Shown here: positions 1-6,383 of the stretch, piece after piece
Layout: the number at the start of each line of letters is the position of its first letter
Numbering within the stretch: position 1 is the stretch's first letter
Source: Candidatus Aminicenantota bacterium
GTDB taxonomy: Bacteria > Acidobacteriota > Aminicenantia > Aminicenantales > Aminicenantaceae
Assembly: GCA_030620655.1 (NCBI GenBank)
Contig: JAUXEH010000103.1
Location: 1 to 9,348 of the forward strand
DNA length: 9,348 nt
Direction: 5' to 3'
Notes under the pieces: generated by a model
Databases searched by the model: none
What the model was told of the DNA's origin: nothing
What the model saw: the letters and a program-made list of their open reading frames with translations, nothing else
Program-made: the position numbers and the translations under genes

Positions 1-549
1 TACATCGCCGGCCTGATGACCCACGCGCATGAGATCTCGGCCGTATCCTGCCAGTGGGTCAACTCCTACAAGCGGCTGATCGAAGGCTATGAGGCGCCGG
101 TGTATATCGCCTGGGGACAGCGGAACCGTTCCGCCTATATCCGGGTCCCGGAATACCAGCCCGGCAAGGAGAACGCCACACGCATCGAACTGAGATCGCC
201 CGACCCGGCCTGCAACCCATACCTGGCCTTCGCCACCATGTTCATCGCTGGGATGAACGGCATCAAGCAGGGATACGGCCGGCCCGATCCTGTGGAGGAG
301 AACATCTACGAGATGAGCCCAGCGCGGCAGAAGAAATTCAACATCAAGACACTCCCGGCCAACCTGGACAAGGCCGTCTCCCTCATGGAAAAGAGCTCCC
401 TGCTGGAGGAGATGCTGGGGAAGCACGTGTTCGCGACCTTCATCGCCAACAAACGCTGGGAGGTGGAGGAATACAATAAAAACGTGTCGCGCGAGTACGA
501 TAAACAGGTCTCGGAGTTCGAGATCCGGAAGTATCTCCCTTTCCTCTAG
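1..549 (+). CDS. glnA: Glutamine synthetase type I, C-terminal part (5' truncated by window)
   Basis: Makes glutamine from glutamate, ammonia and ATP in the cytoplasm; the family forms a dodecamer. Reading frame 1 is open from the first base and gives 182 residues, the C-terminal 40% or so of a usual 440-475 residue enzyme, so the true start lies left of the window. Catalytic-domain motifs are clear: NSYKRL, then the arginine-rich ATP/phosphate segment RNRSAYIRVP, then RIELRSPDPACNPYLAFA. Near the C-terminus the enterobacterial adenylylation context (NLYDLP) is replaced by ENIYEMSP, as in GSI-alpha enzymes of Firmicutes and Thermotogae. I infer control by feedback or a repressor rather than by adenylylation. 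The gene ends with TAG; no hairpin terminator follows it. The next gene begins 58 bp downstream on the same strand, so readthrough is possible. Confidence 0.96.
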   Translation, partial: YIAGLMTHAHEISAVSCQWVNSYKRLIEGYEAPVYIAWGQRNRSAYIRVPEYQPGKENATRIELRSPDPACNPYLAFATMFIAGMNGIKQGYGRPDPVEENIYEMSPARQKKFNIKTLPANLDKAVSLMEKSSLLEEMLGKHVFATFIANKRWEVEEYNKNVSREYDKQVSEFEIRKYLPFL

Positions 550-563
550 ACCAGTTTAGCCAC

Positions 564-592
564 TTTACCGGGACCACAAGATATGCTATAAA
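564..592 (+). promoter_or_regulatory. Possible weak sigma-70-type promoter before the M50 protease gene
   Basis: The 58-bp gap after glnA contains TTTACC (564-569), a 17-bp spacer and TATAAA (587-592), 4/6 and 5/6 matches to the sigma-70 boxes. Transcription would start about 10 bases before the ATG at 608, leaving almost no leader and no clear Shine-Dalgarno, which weakens the call. The alternative is simple cotranscription with glnA. Confidence 0.25.
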
Positions 593-607
593 TGGCTGGA
601 ACATACC

Positions 608-1282
608 ATGAATATTGCGCTCATCGCGACACAGCTCATCGTCATCCTTTTCGCCATCACCATCCACGAGGCCGCACACGGCTGGGCGGCCAACAAGCTG
701 GGAGATCCCACGGCCATGATCATGGGCCGGGTGACACTCAATCCGGTCGCTCACATCGATCCCATCGGGACCGTGCTGCTCCCCCTGATCATGGTCATCA
801 TGGGGGCCCCTCCCTTCGGGTGGGCCAAGCCCGTCCCCGTCAACCCGATGAACCTCAAAAACCCGAAGAAGGACAACCTGCTGATCTCCGCGGCCGGGCC
901 GGTATCCAACATCTTGGCCGCCATCTTGGCCGGCGTGCTCCTCAAGATCATCATCGGCATCCGTCCCCAGGCCCTGTACTTCCTCAATTCAGCCCTGCGG
1001 GGAGCCGGTTTCCCTCCGGGTTTCTATCCACTCGAGATCCTGGCCCTTATCCTGTTCTATGGTGTATTCCTGAACGTCTTTCTGGCCGTTTTCAACCTCA
1101 TCCCTATTCCGCCCCTGGACGGCAGCGGTATCCTGATCGGACTGATCTCTGATGAGGCTGCCCGGAAGGTGGAACAGCTCCGCCCCTTTGGATTCATCAT
1201 CGTTATCGGCCTGTTGTGGCTGGGTATCCTGAATATCATCCTGCGTCCCATATGGTACATCCTCGAGATCCTGCTGTTCTAA
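608..1282 (+). CDS. Site-2 protease family (M50) intramembrane zinc metalloprotease
   Basis: Polytopic membrane protease of the short S2P/M50 group that lacks a PDZ domain; it cleaves substrates within the membrane, but the substrate is unknown. The 224-residue product starts directly with a hydrophobic helix carrying the zinc motif HEAAH (H20, E21, H24). It has the group's conserved GWAKPVPVNP stretch at 71-80, a glycine-rich helix around SAAGPVSNILAA (94-105) and the third zinc-ligand motif NLIPIPPLDG (163-172, ligand D171). About five hydrophobic segments are visible. The ATG at 608 is chosen because the first helix begins immediately after it. The stop is one base before scpA, so the two genes are probably cotranscribed; members of this group often sit beside scpA/scpB. 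Length and motifs are normal. Family assignment is sure, biological role is not. Confidence 0.93.
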   Translation: MNIALIATQLIVILFAITIHEAAHGWAANKLGDPTAMIMGRVTLNPVAHIDPIGTVLLPLIMVIMGAPPFGWAKPVPVNPMNLKNPKKDNLLISAAGPVSNILAAILAGVLLKIIIGIRPQALYFLNSALRGAGFPPGFYPLEILALILFYGVFLNVFLAVFNLIPIPPLDGSGILIGLISDEAARKVEQLRPFGFIIVIGLLWLGILNIILRPIWYILEILLF

Positions 1283-1283
1283 C

Positions 1284-2012
1284 ATGGAAGCCGCACAGAC
1301 TTATCAAGTCAAACTGGATGCCTTCGAAGGTCCCCTGGATCTCCTGCTGTTCCTGATACGGAAAAAGAAACTCGACATCCACGACATCCCCATGGCCGTG
1401 ATCACCCGGGAATACCTGGAGTATCTGGACCACAAGGATCAGATCAACCTGGAGCGGGAGGCCGAGTTCCTGCTGATCGCCGCCCTCCTCATCCACATCA
1501 AATCCCAGATGCTGCTGCCCCGGGAATCCGTGTCCGGGGACGAGGAGGACCCCCGGCAGGCCCTGGTGGACCGGCTGCTCGATCACCAGAGGATCAAGGC
1601 CGCGTGCTCCATCCTGCGGGAAAAAGAGAACAATCAGATGCAGACCTGGCAGCGCACCGTTCTCCCACCGCTTTCCCCCTCCGACGACATGGAGTTCATC
1701 GAGGTCTCGCTGTTCGACCTGGCCGAGGTCTTTTTCAGCATCATGAAGCGCAAGGAGCGTGAGGACGTCAAGGTCATCCAGGGCAAGGGCCTATCCGTGC
1801 AGGAAAAAGTGGATGAGATCCTCCAGCACCTCAAGTCTCACGGATACCTGGACTTCCTGGAATACTTCGAGCGTCAGGCTAATCTGGAAGAAGCCCTGCT
1901 CTCGTTCTTTTGCCTGCTCGAACTCATCAAATCCCGTGTGATCTTCGCAGCACAGGAAAGCTTGTTCAGTCCCATCAAAGTATGGCTGCGGCAGAGGGAA
2001 CTGGAAACATGA
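1284..2012 (+). CDS. scpA: Segregation and condensation protein A (kleisin subunit of SMC condensin)
   Basis: ScpA is the kleisin that bridges the heads of the SMC dimer and, with ScpB, compacts and helps segregate the chromosome. The 242-residue product has the family's N-terminal signature FEGPLDLLLFLIRKKKLDI (14-32), followed by REYLEYL and the helix EAEFLLIAALLIHIKSQMLL (59-78). The acidic linker SGDEEDP is at 84-90, and a C-terminal winged-helix segment ends with LLELIKSRVIFAAQ (211-224), which contacts the SMC head in known structures. Length is typical. The ATG at 1284 lies one base after the upstream stop and has no clear Shine-Dalgarno, so translation is probably coupled to the protease gene. 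The 3' end overlaps scpB by 4 bp (ATGA), the usual arrangement for this pair. Confidence 0.96.
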   Translation: MEAAQTYQVKLDAFEGPLDLLLFLIRKKKLDIHDIPMAVITREYLEYLDHKDQINLEREAEFLLIAALLIHIKSQMLLPRESVSGDEEDPRQALVDRLLDHQRIKAACSILREKENNQMQTWQRTVLPPLSPSDDMEFIEVSLFDLAEVFFSIMKRKEREDVKVIQGKGLSVQEKVDEILQHLKSHGYLDFLEYFERQANLEEALLSFFCLLELIKSRVIFAAQESLFSPIKVWLRQRELET

Positions 2013-2554
2013 CCTCCGAGCTCAAGAGCCTCATCGAATCCCTGATCTTTGTCGCCCAGGAACCGCTCTCTTTAGAGAAACTCAAGAACATCCTCAGCGA
2101 GTTCAAGGAAGAAGAGATCATGGGATCCCTGGACGAACTGGAACAGGTCTACGCCGGAGACCACCACGGCATCCGGATCCACCGCGCCGCGGGCGGCTAC
2201 CTCTTTGTCACGCGGCCGGACTTCGATCCCTGGATCAAGAAGATGCTGCACCTGGACAAAAAGACCCGCCTCTCACCCGCTGCGCTCGAGACCCTGTCCA
2301 TCATCGCCTATAACCAGCCCCTCACCCTGGCCGAGATCTCCGCCATGCGGGGAGTGGATTCGACCCATGCTCTGAAGACCCTGCTCCTCAAGAGGCTGGT
2401 CAAGATCACGGGCCGGAAGAAAAGCCCGGGCAAACCCCTGATCTACCGCACATCCAACAAGTTCCTGAGCTATTTCGGGCTGAATTCCCTCAAGGATCTC
2501 CCTACAACGGAAGAGATCGAAAAGATCCTCGAAGAAGAGCAGCCCCATGAATAA
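2009..2554 (+). CDS. scpB: Segregation and condensation protein B
   Basis: ScpB dimerises and binds the ScpA kleisin to complete the SMC condensin. The 181-residue product has two winged-helix domains, roughly 1-75 and 85-160. Family hallmarks are GGYLFVTRP (62-70), LSPAALETLSIIAYNQPLT (88-106) and GRKKSPGKPLIYRTSNKFL (135-153), ending in an acidic tail. The reading frame is open upstream to an ATG at 1910, but that extension is encoded inside scpA and is not ScpB-like. The start at 2009 gives the standard N-terminus, overlaps the scpA stop as ATGA and has GAGGGA at 1994-1999, nine bases upstream. The end overlaps ggt by 8 bp. The rluB, cmk and ispH genes that often follow scpB towards rpsA are absent here. 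Confidence 0.96.
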   Translation: MTSELKSLIESLIFVAQEPLSLEKLKNILSEFKEEEIMGSLDELEQVYAGDHHGIRIHRAAGGYLFVTRPDFDPWIKKMLHLDKKTRLSPAALETLSIIAYNQPLTLAEISAMRGVDSTHALKTLLLKRLVKITGRKKSPGKPLIYRTSNKFLSYFGLNSLKDLPTTEEIEKILEEEQPHE

Positions 2555-4259
2555 GCGGCTGCTGATCCTGATCCTGGTCATGTTAACGGCCGGTCCTGCC
2601 TGCCGGGAAAACCGGTCCGCCGCCCTCCCGCCCGAGGACCCCCATGCGCCCCATGATTTCACCGCCCGCAGGGGCATGGTGGTTGCGGCCCATCCTCTGG
2701 CGGCACGGGCCGGCCTGGAGGTTCTCGAACGCGGCGGCAACGCGGTGGATGCCGCGGTCGCCACGGCACTGGCCCTCAACGCCGCTGAACCATTCGCCTC
2801 GGGAATAGGGGGCGGGGGCTTCATGGTGGTATATCTGGCCAAGGAAGACAAGGTCATGGTCATCAATTTCCGGGAAAAGGCTCCGGGCGCCTCCTTCCCC
2901 GAGATGTTTCTTCAGGACGGAAAGACCAACCTGCAGTGGCGGCGCGCCCACGGCCTGGCCGTCGCGGTCCCCGGGGCCCTGGCCGGATGGATCCATGCGC
3001 TCGAAACCTATGGGACGCTGCCCCTGGCCGATGTGATCCGGGGTGCCATCCACATCGCTGAGCAGGGTTACAGGGTAAGCCCCACCTTCAGCAAGATCAA
3101 CAAGGACGAATATGAAAAACTGATCCTGAACGACGGCGAGGACAGTTGCTACCTCAACGAGGGATTCCCCTTTGAAGCGGGCGAAACCTTCCGCAATCCT
3201 GAGCTGGCCCGTTTTCTGCGGCGGCTCGCCAAAAAAGGCGCGGAGGATTTCTATACCGGGGAAACCGCATCCCGCATCGTGGAAGCGGTCCGGGCCGCGG
3301 GCGGAGTGATGACTCTGGAGGACCTGGCCGCCTACCGGCCCAAGGAACACGTCCCCTTGAGCGGATCGTACGGAGAATACACCCTCTACAGCACCATGCC
3401 GCCCTCGTGTGGCGGACTGCACATCCTGCAGCTCCTCAGCATCACCGAGAACTGGCCCCTCAAGGAATGGGGTCATAACTCCCCGGAATATATCCACCAC
3501 ATGGTGGAGGCCTTCCGCTTCGTGTTCGCGGACAAGGCTCGCTATCTCGGGGACCCGGACTTTGTCTCCATCCCCGTGGGACAGTTGATCTCCCCACAAC
3601 ATGCCCGCTCGATAGCGAGCCGCATCCGACCCGAAGAAACGGCCGCAGAGTACCCCCCGGGGGAGTTCGGCTCGGAGGATGAAGACGACCAGAATACCAC
3701 CCATCTCTGTGTGGTGGACAAGGACGGCAACATCGTGTCGCTGACCCAATCCATCAACCACTTTTTCGGTTCCGGGATCGTGCCCGAGGGGACCGGGTTT
3801 CTTCTCAATAACCATATGGATGATTTCTCCCCGGATCCGCTCTCCCCCAATGCGCCCGGGCCGCACAGGCGTCCCGTCAGCAACATGGGGCCGCTCATCC
3901 TCTTCCGCTCGGGCCGCCCCTTCCTGGCGCTGGGATCTCCGGGGGGTACGCGGATCGTCACCTCGCTGACCCAGATCCTGCTAAATATCACGGAATTCGG
4001 AATGTCTCTGGATGAGGCCATCGAGGCCCCCCGATTCTTTTCCTATTCGATTCGAGGGAAGGCCGGAGACCTCCGCCTGGAGGACCGCATCCCCGAAGCC
4101 ACACGTGAGGCCCTGGAGAGGCTGGGCCACAACCTGGTGATCAAGGAGGCCTTCGACAAATATTTCGGCGGGGCCCAGGGCCTCATGCTGCTGCGGGATA
4201 AAGGGCTCATCCTGGGCGGGGCGGACTCTCGCCGGGACGGATACGGGGCCGGCTACTGA
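2547..4259 (+). CDS. ggt: Gamma-glutamyltransferase / glutathione hydrolase (Ntn hydrolase, T03), exported
   Basis: Cleaves gamma-glutamyl bonds of glutathione and related peptides, transferring glutamate to water or an amino acid. The 570-residue precursor begins with a charged tip and hydrophobic stretch (1-18) and has Cys19 followed by a polar segment. This indicates export, perhaps as a lipoprotein, although the residues before the Cys (AGPA) are a poor lipobox. The fold hallmarks are RGGNAVDAAVA (62-72) and NFREKAP (107-113; R109 matches the substrate-binding Arg of E. coli GGT). The autoprocessing site is NTTH with nucleophile T384, and GSPGGTRI (463-470) supplies the oxyanion glycines. 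Self-cleavage would give chains of 383 and 187 residues. The lid loop present in E. coli is missing, as in Bacillus. Two donor-pocket residues differ from the usual: H423 (Gln/Glu elsewhere) and N446 (second Ser of SSM). The ATG overlaps scpB by 8 bp with only a purine-rich GAAGAAGAG upstream. Confidence 0.95.
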   Translation: MNKRLLILILVMLTAGPACRENRSAALPPEDPHAPHDFTARRGMVVAAHPLAARAGLEVLERGGNAVDAAVATALALNAAEPFASGIGGGGFMVVYLAKEDKVMVINFREKAPGASFPEMFLQDGKTNLQWRRAHGLAVAVPGALAGWIHALETYGTLPLADVIRGAIHIAEQGYRVSPTFSKINKDEYEKLILNDGEDSCYLNEGFPFEAGETFRNPELARFLRRLAKKGAEDFYTGETASRIVEAVRAAGGVMTLEDLAAYRPKEHVPLSGSYGEYTLYSTMPPSCGGLHILQLLSITENWPLKEWGHNSPEYIHHMVEAFRFVFADKARYLGDPDFVSIPVGQLISPQHARSIASRIRPEETAAEYPPGEFGSEDEDDQNTTHLCVVDKDGNIVSLTQSINHFFGSGIVPEGTGFLLNNHMDDFSPDPLSPNAPGPHRRPVSNMGPLILFRSGRPFLALGSPGGTRIVTSLTQILLNITEFGMSLDEAIEAPRFFSYSIRGKAGDLRLEDRIPEATREALERLGHNLVIKEAFDKYFGGAQGLMLLRDKGLILGGADSRRDGYGAGY

Positions 4260-4260
4260 T

Positions 4261-4289
4261 TTGTTTTTGCGGGGGGTTTATTATATCAT
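4261..4289 (+). promoter_or_regulatory. Candidate promoter for the transport/hydrolase cluster
   Basis: The 67-bp gap after ggt is AT-rich compared with its surroundings. It contains TTGTTT (4261-4266), a 17-bp spacer and TATCAT (4284-4289), 3/6 and 5/6 matches to the sigma-70 boxes; an overlapping TATTAT lies at 4279-4284. The start point would be near 4296, leaving a leader of about 30 bases before the ATG at 4327 and its AGGA ribosome site (4317-4320). If real, the four downstream genes can be expressed separately from scpAB-ggt. Confidence 0.38.
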
Positions 4290-4326
4290 CCCTTCTTTCA
4301 ACCTGGATAATTCAACAGGAACTGGC

Positions 4327-4884
4327 ATGACGAAAACAACGCTTCACTCGCTCACAGCCCTGGCCCTTGTCCTGATTTTTTCTTCCCTGGTTTATTCCAT
4401 GGAGGAGCCGAAATTCGAGCAGCCCCTGCTGATCACATCCGCCGGGCAGAGCGCCGAGGTCCAACTGGTCGCGATTCTGGCCAAGCGGTCGGACCTGGAC
4501 TATATCCTGGTAAAATCCGCCTCACCCGGTGACCTGGACGATGCCAAAACCCTGGTCCTCTCTCTGGGAGCCAGCCTCAAGGGTTTGGGCGCCGCCGGGC
4601 TGGACGTGCAGCAGGAAAAAGACCGGGTGGCCGTACTGATCGAGGCGGCCCGTTCCCGGAACCTTCCGATCGTCTGCCTGCATCTGGGCGGCCAAGATCG
4701 CAGGGGTGGCCAATCCGACGATTTCATATCCACCTTCCTGCCCCATGCTCAATTCGCCATAATCGTAAAATCCGGGAATCAGGACGGATTGTTCACCCGG
4801 ATCTGTGACCGGCATGACATCCCTCTCATCGAGGTGGAAAAGACGGTGAACGCGATGGAAGCGTTCAAGAAGGCGTTTCGCTGA
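4327..4884 (+). CDS. Exported DUF6305-like small alpha/beta protein, possible partner of the DctM-like permease
   Basis: A 185-residue protein of unknown function. Residues 1-24 form a signal peptide with a likely cut after VYS (22-24), so the mature part of about 161 residues is periplasmic or extracellular. The mature protein looks like one alternating alpha/beta domain: strand PLLITSAGQS (33-42), TLVLSLGASLKGLGAAGLD (75-93), strand PIVCLHLGGQ (114-123), RRGGQSDDF (125-133), then FAIIVKSGNQDGLF (143-156). I recall this pattern as the DUF6305 family, which has no known activity; the name needs a profile search. The ATG at 4327 is chosen over the in-frame TTG at 4261 because AGGA sits six bases upstream and the signal peptide follows directly. 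It precedes the permease by 49 bp, where classical TRAP loci encode the binding protein, but it is only about half the size of DctP. Confidence 0.82.
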   Translation: MTKTTLHSLTALALVLIFSSLVYSMEEPKFEQPLLITSAGQSAEVQLVAILAKRSDLDYILVKSASPGDLDDAKTLVLSLGASLKGLGAAGLDVQQEKDRVAVLIEAARSRNLPIVCLHLGGQDRRGGQSDDFISTFLPHAQFAIIVKSGNQDGLFTRICDRHDIPLIEVEKTVNAMEAFKKAFR

Positions 4885-4933
4885 AGGCGGCCGGGGCTGC
4901 CATGTGTTTACAGATCGTTCAGGATGACACCCC

Positions 4934-6205
4934 GTGCCGGACTACCTGATCCTCCTGCTGATGGTCGCCGTGTTCGCGATCTCGGCAATGGCCTTTAAGA
5001 TCCCCATAGGTCTCTCTCTGGTCATCTCCGCCCTGGCCGGGGCCCTGCTGGGTGGCGAGGGGATTCCCCTGCGCCACCTGGTCGAGGGGAGCTTCGGCTA
5101 TTTCGACACCATCCTCATCATCATCACGGCCATGATCTACATGCAGGCCCTGAAGAAATCCGGCATCCTGGACACCCTAACCGCCCTGCTGCTCAAGACC
5201 TTTTACCGCCGCAAATTCTCACTTCTCATGACCGTGATGGTGATCATCATGTTCCCGGGCATGATCACCGGCTCCTCCACGGTGGCGGTGCTGAGCACGG
5301 GGACCCTGGTCGCGCCCGTGCTGATCCGCCTGGGGCTGTCCAAAGTCAAGGCGGCCGCACTCATTGCCATGGGCGCCATCCTGGGGATGATCGCGCCTCC
5401 TGTCAACATCCTGGTCATGATCATGGGTGGAGGGGTGGATATGCCCTATGTGGGGCTCACTCTGCCCCTACTGATCATCGTCGTCCCCTTGGCGGTGGTG
5501 TTTGCCCTCTGGTTGGGCTACCGGGATATCCGGATCATCGACCGGGCAGAGCTGTTTTCCATCCTGCCCCCCACCCTGGGACAGGAATACCGCGGGAGGA
5601 TCGCCATCCCGCTGGCCGTGGTGTTCATTCTGCTCATCGTTCAGGGCATGCCGCAGATCCAGGTCCCGGACTTGGGCATACCCGCCATTTTCCTGGTCGG
5701 GAGCCTCTCCTGCCTTCTGGGAGGCCGCCGGTTCAATGTGTTCTCGGTCACCCAGGAGGCCTTGGGAGCATCCATGCCCATCCTGGCCATTCTGGCCGGA
5801 GTGGGCATGTTCATCCAGGTCATGACCCTGACAGGTGGACGCGGCTGGATCATCCTGTCGTTTCTCGCCCTGCCGCCGGCCCTGCTGTATGCCGGCATCG
5901 CGACCAGCATGCCGCTCTTCGGAGCGGTCTCCGCCTACGGATCGGCATCCATCCTGGGTGTGCCCTTTATCCTGGCGCTGATCGAAAAAAACGCCATCTT
6001 CACCGCGGCCGCCCTGTCAGCCGTGGCGGGCCTGGGAGACCTGATGCCGCCAACGGCCCTGGCCGGGATCTTCGCCGCACAGGTCGTGGGAGAGAGCAAC
6101 TATTTCAAGGTCCTGCGGTACTGCCTGGTCCCGGCCTTCCTTCAACTGGCCGTGGGGATCGGAGTCCTGCTGTTGACGCCCTGGCTGGAGCAACTGCTGT
6201 TTTAG
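4934..6205 (+). CDS. TRAP transporter large permease subunit, DctM-like
   Basis: Integral inner-membrane protein of the DctM/ion-transporter superfamily, in which the large subunit carries organic acids with sodium. The 423-residue product is hydrophobic throughout and shows two related halves, each with the superfamily's loop pair. The first half has GMITGSSTVAV (109-119) with GMIAPPVNI (151-159). The second has GAVSAYGSASILGVPF (330-345) with GLGDLMPPTALAG (366-378). Length fits DctM (about 425). The start is GTG at 4934. A TGA at 4925-4927 closes the frame just upstream, AGGA at 4921-4924 serves as ribosome site, and starting later would clip the first helix. No DctP or DctQ gene is next to it; instead a DUF6305-like exported gene lies before it and a 47-residue membrane protein after it. 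Substrate is unknown; glutamate or another acidic amino acid is only a guess from context. Confidence 0.9.
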   Translation: MPDYLILLLMVAVFAISAMAFKIPIGLSLVISALAGALLGGEGIPLRHLVEGSFGYFDTILIIITAMIYMQALKKSGILDTLTALLLKTFYRRKFSLLMTVMVIIMFPGMITGSSTVAVLSTGTLVAPVLIRLGLSKVKAAALIAMGAILGMIAPPVNILVMIMGGGVDMPYVGLTLPLLIIVVPLAVVFALWLGYRDIRIIDRAELFSILPPTLGQEYRGRIAIPLAVVFILLIVQGMPQIQVPDLGIPAIFLVGSLSCLLGGRRFNVFSVTQEALGASMPILAILAGVGMFIQVMTLTGGRGWIILSFLALPPALLYAGIATSMPLFGAVSAYGSASILGVPFILALIEKNAIFTAAALSAVAGLGDLMPPTALAGIFAAQVVGESNYFKVLRYCLVPAFLQLAVGIGVLLLTPWLEQLLF

Positions 6206-6212
6206 GTGTGCC

Positions 6213-6356
6213 ATGCATATCCTCTATCCCCTCATCGTGGCGTACCTGAGCTTGAGCCTGGTGGTCTATCTGTTCAGGGAAAAACGGCTCCGCTGGCAGA
6301 TCAGCACGGCCGTGGTGCTGGTCATGTTCCTGCTCCGGCTGTTCCTGATAAAATAG
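6213..6356 (+). CDS. Small two-helix membrane protein (47 aa)
   Basis: Short gene tightly fitted between the permease (7-bp gap) and the downstream hydrolase. The ATG at 6213 has AGGTG at 6204-6208, overlapping the permease stop. The 47 residues form two hydrophobic stretches (about 3-21 and 30-46) joined by a basic loop REKRLRW (22-28). By the positive-inside rule both ends would face the periplasm. In a classical TRAP locus the DctQ small subunit (about 160 residues, four helices) would be expected near the large subunit; this could be a reduced functional substitute or an accessory subunit that stabilises the permease. I recognise no family. Placement, ribosome site and clean hydrophobic pattern make a chance ORF unlikely. 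Confidence 0.7.
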   Translation: MHILYPLIVAYLSLSLVVYLFREKRLRWQISTAVVLVMFLLRLFLIK

Positions 6357-6368
6357 GAGTCTCTAGGA

Positions 6369-6383
6369 TGACGAGATCTTGAT
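6369..6383 (+). other. Possible four-codon minicistron before the metallohydrolase gene
   Basis: A good ribosome site AGGAG (6355-6359) overlaps the stop of the 47-residue gene and lies nine bases before an ATG at 6369. That ATG reads M-T-R-S and then stops at TGA (6381-6383), immediately before the next gene's ATG at 6384. The hydrolase gene has no good Shine-Dalgarno at normal spacing, so ribosomes could terminate on the minicistron and restart at 6384. It could equally be chance. Confidence 0.25.

Noticed and set aside
551..597. Inverted repeat AGCCA (558-562) / TGGCT (593-597) after glnA as terminator or operator
   Set aside because: The stem is only five base pairs with a 30-base loop and no T tract follows, so chance is the simplest explanation.
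592..1152. Alternative + strand frame of 186 codons overlapping the M50 protease gene
   Set aside because: The translation is rich in His, Arg, Pro and Gly with no domain, while the overlapping frame has intact HEAAH and NxxPxxxxDG protease motifs.
1910..2008. Upstream in-frame extension of scpB to an ATG at 1910
   Set aside because: The extra 33 residues are encoded inside scpA and do not look like ScpB; the ATG at 2009 has a ribosome site and the usual ATGA overlap.
2583..3866. Long reverse-strand open frame of 427 codons opposite ggt
   Set aside because: It is antisense to an unmistakable ggt, has low-complexity composition typical of GC-rich shadow frames, and shows no family motif or ribosome site.
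4240..4270. Rho-independent terminator after ggt, suggested by the run of T around 4261-4268
   Set aside because: No stable GC hairpin precedes the T run; the short GCCGGC palindrome cannot form a stem with a loop.
4261..4326. TTG start at 4261 for the DUF6305-like gene
   Set aside because: It would place 22 polar and mixed residues before a clear signal peptide, has no ribosome site and overlaps the candidate promoter; ATG 4327 has AGGA six bases upstream.
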